Positions 4,868-5,477 of a stretch of DNA of 5,477 nucleotides are shown here, piece by piece; the first letter of the stretch is position 1, and the number at the start of each line of letters is the position of its first letter. The notes under the pieces were generated by a model. That model ran no database searches. It worked only from the letters and a program-made list of their open reading frames with translations, and was not told where the DNA came from. The stretch is from Acidianus hospitalis. GTDB taxonomy: Archaea; Thermoproteota; Thermoprotei_A; Sulfolobales; Sulfolobaceae. The stretch is taken from NCBI GenBank assembly GCA_003086435.1, contig QEFD01000056.1:1-5477 (forward strand), written 5' to 3'. The position numbers and the translations under genes were made by a program.

Positions 4868-5477
4868 ATGCAAAAGTATATTCACGCAGTAACTTCATCA
4901 ACATTAGCCTGGGCAGGTAATATTTACGATTTAGTCCTAATAACATACGCATACACCTTCCTGAACAAAATAGTAGGCATAAGTTACTTAGACTTGACTA
5001 TAATATTCTCACTCGGTCTAATAGGAAGGGTTATAGGAGCAAGTATATTCGGAAAGATTGCAGATAAAAGAGGAAGAAAGATCGTAGCATTAACTGGTAC
5101 AGCAGGCTATTCTATCTTCCAGACGTTTTTCGCACTCACAGTTTCATTTCCATTAATGGCATTTTTCAGAACAATCGAAGGAATTTTCATGGGAGCTCAG
5201 TGGACTTCCGGGACAGTGCTAGCAATAGAGCAGGCACCAAAGCAAAAGCTTCAATTCGTTAATAGTATAGTACAAGCTGGTTACGCTTTAGGTTACGCAC
5301 TAACTGGAGTTGCTTATATGTTAATGAGCAGTGATTTAACATCAATATCCGGTTATAGGATTTTCATGCTAACCGGTTCCTTGCCCCTTATTCTCGTTCC
5401 TTACATTTACTTTAAAGTAACTGAAGAGTTTAAGCCATCAGTAGTAGCTCAAAAAGTTAGGGTAAGGGATTATTTCC
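4868..5477 (+). CDS. MFS transporter, metabolite:H+ symporter-like, N-terminal part (cut by window edge)
   Basis: An open frame of 203 codons begins at 4868 and runs off the right edge. It encodes the first half of a major facilitator superfamily permease, probably a proton-coupled carrier of a carboxylate, sugar acid or similar small metabolite at the cell membrane. AWAGNIYDLVLITYAY (residues 14-29) has the W-x-x-x-x-Y-D look of TM1 in metabolite:H+ symporter relatives. FGKIADKRGRKIVALTG (61-77) is the MFS loop 2-3 signature G-x-x-x-D-x-x-G-R-[RK], with D66, G69 and R70 present. RTIEGIFMGAQWTSGTVLAIE (101-121) is the TM4 motif. Six hydrophobic segments fit at about 10-32, 42-64, 72-92, 94-118, 130-152 and 163-182, followed by the beginning of the central loop. 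The start agrees with the TATA box 25 bases upstream. It is divergent from vapBC. The substrate is unknown. Confidence 0.88.
   Translation, partial: MQKYIHAVTSSTLAWAGNIYDLVLITYAYTFLNKIVGISYLDLTIIFSLGLIGRVIGASIFGKIADKRGRKIVALTGTAGYSIFQTFFALTVSFPLMAFFRTIEGIFMGAQWTSGTVLAIEQAPKQKLQFVNSIVQAGYALGYALTGVAYMLMSSDLTSISGYRIFMLTGSLPLILVPYIYFKVTEEFKPSVVAQKVRVRDYF

Overview
The window looks like chromosomal DNA from a thermoacidophilic archaeon of the Sulfolobales. The DNA is AT-rich, and AT-rich TATA elements are centred about 25-27 bases before four of the start codons, which is the spacing expected for leaderless archaeal transcripts. Internal operon genes instead carry Shine-Dalgarno matches of the GAGGTGAT type. 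The first gene reads very like the Sulfolobus carboxypeptidase CpsA. I cannot name the species.

Layout. Positions 1-583 (minus) hold the N-terminal half of a CpsA-like zinc carboxypeptidase/amidohydrolase, cut by the window edge. A 192-base divergent promoter region follows; it contains a perfect 19-bp palindrome (712-730) resembling an Lrp/AsnC-family operator. Positions 776-3272 (plus) form a two-gene operon: an APC-superfamily amino acid permease and an overlapping, compact PLP-dependent class I aminotransferase whose Shine-Dalgarno lies inside the permease gene. After a hairpin-plus-T-run that also encloses the next promoter comes a stand-alone class I glutamine amidotransferase-like protein (3326-3949). 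Converging on it from the minus strand is a VapBC toxin-antitoxin operon (AbrB-type antitoxin 4366-4635, PIN-domain toxin 3990-4379), with clustered GCTAGC/TAGCTA palindromes between its promoter and start. A second divergent region (4636-4867) with two inverted repeats leads into the first 203 codons of an MFS transporter (4868-5477, plus), which runs off the right edge.

How it fits together. CpsA (release of amino acids from peptides or acylated amino acids), the permease (amino acid uptake), the aminotransferase (amino-group transfer to or from 2-oxo acids) and the amidotransferase-like hydrolase (glutamine or gamma-glutamyl chemistry) suggest a small amino-acid/peptide nitrogen neighbourhood; this is inferred from families and adjacency only. 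VapBC and the MFS gene look like independent neighbours. I see no rRNA, tRNA, CRISPR array or insertion sequence. The most notable points are the 19-bp palindrome in front of the permease-aminotransferase operon, the shortened aminotransferase lacking a usual active-site segment, and the palindrome cluster over the vapBC leader.
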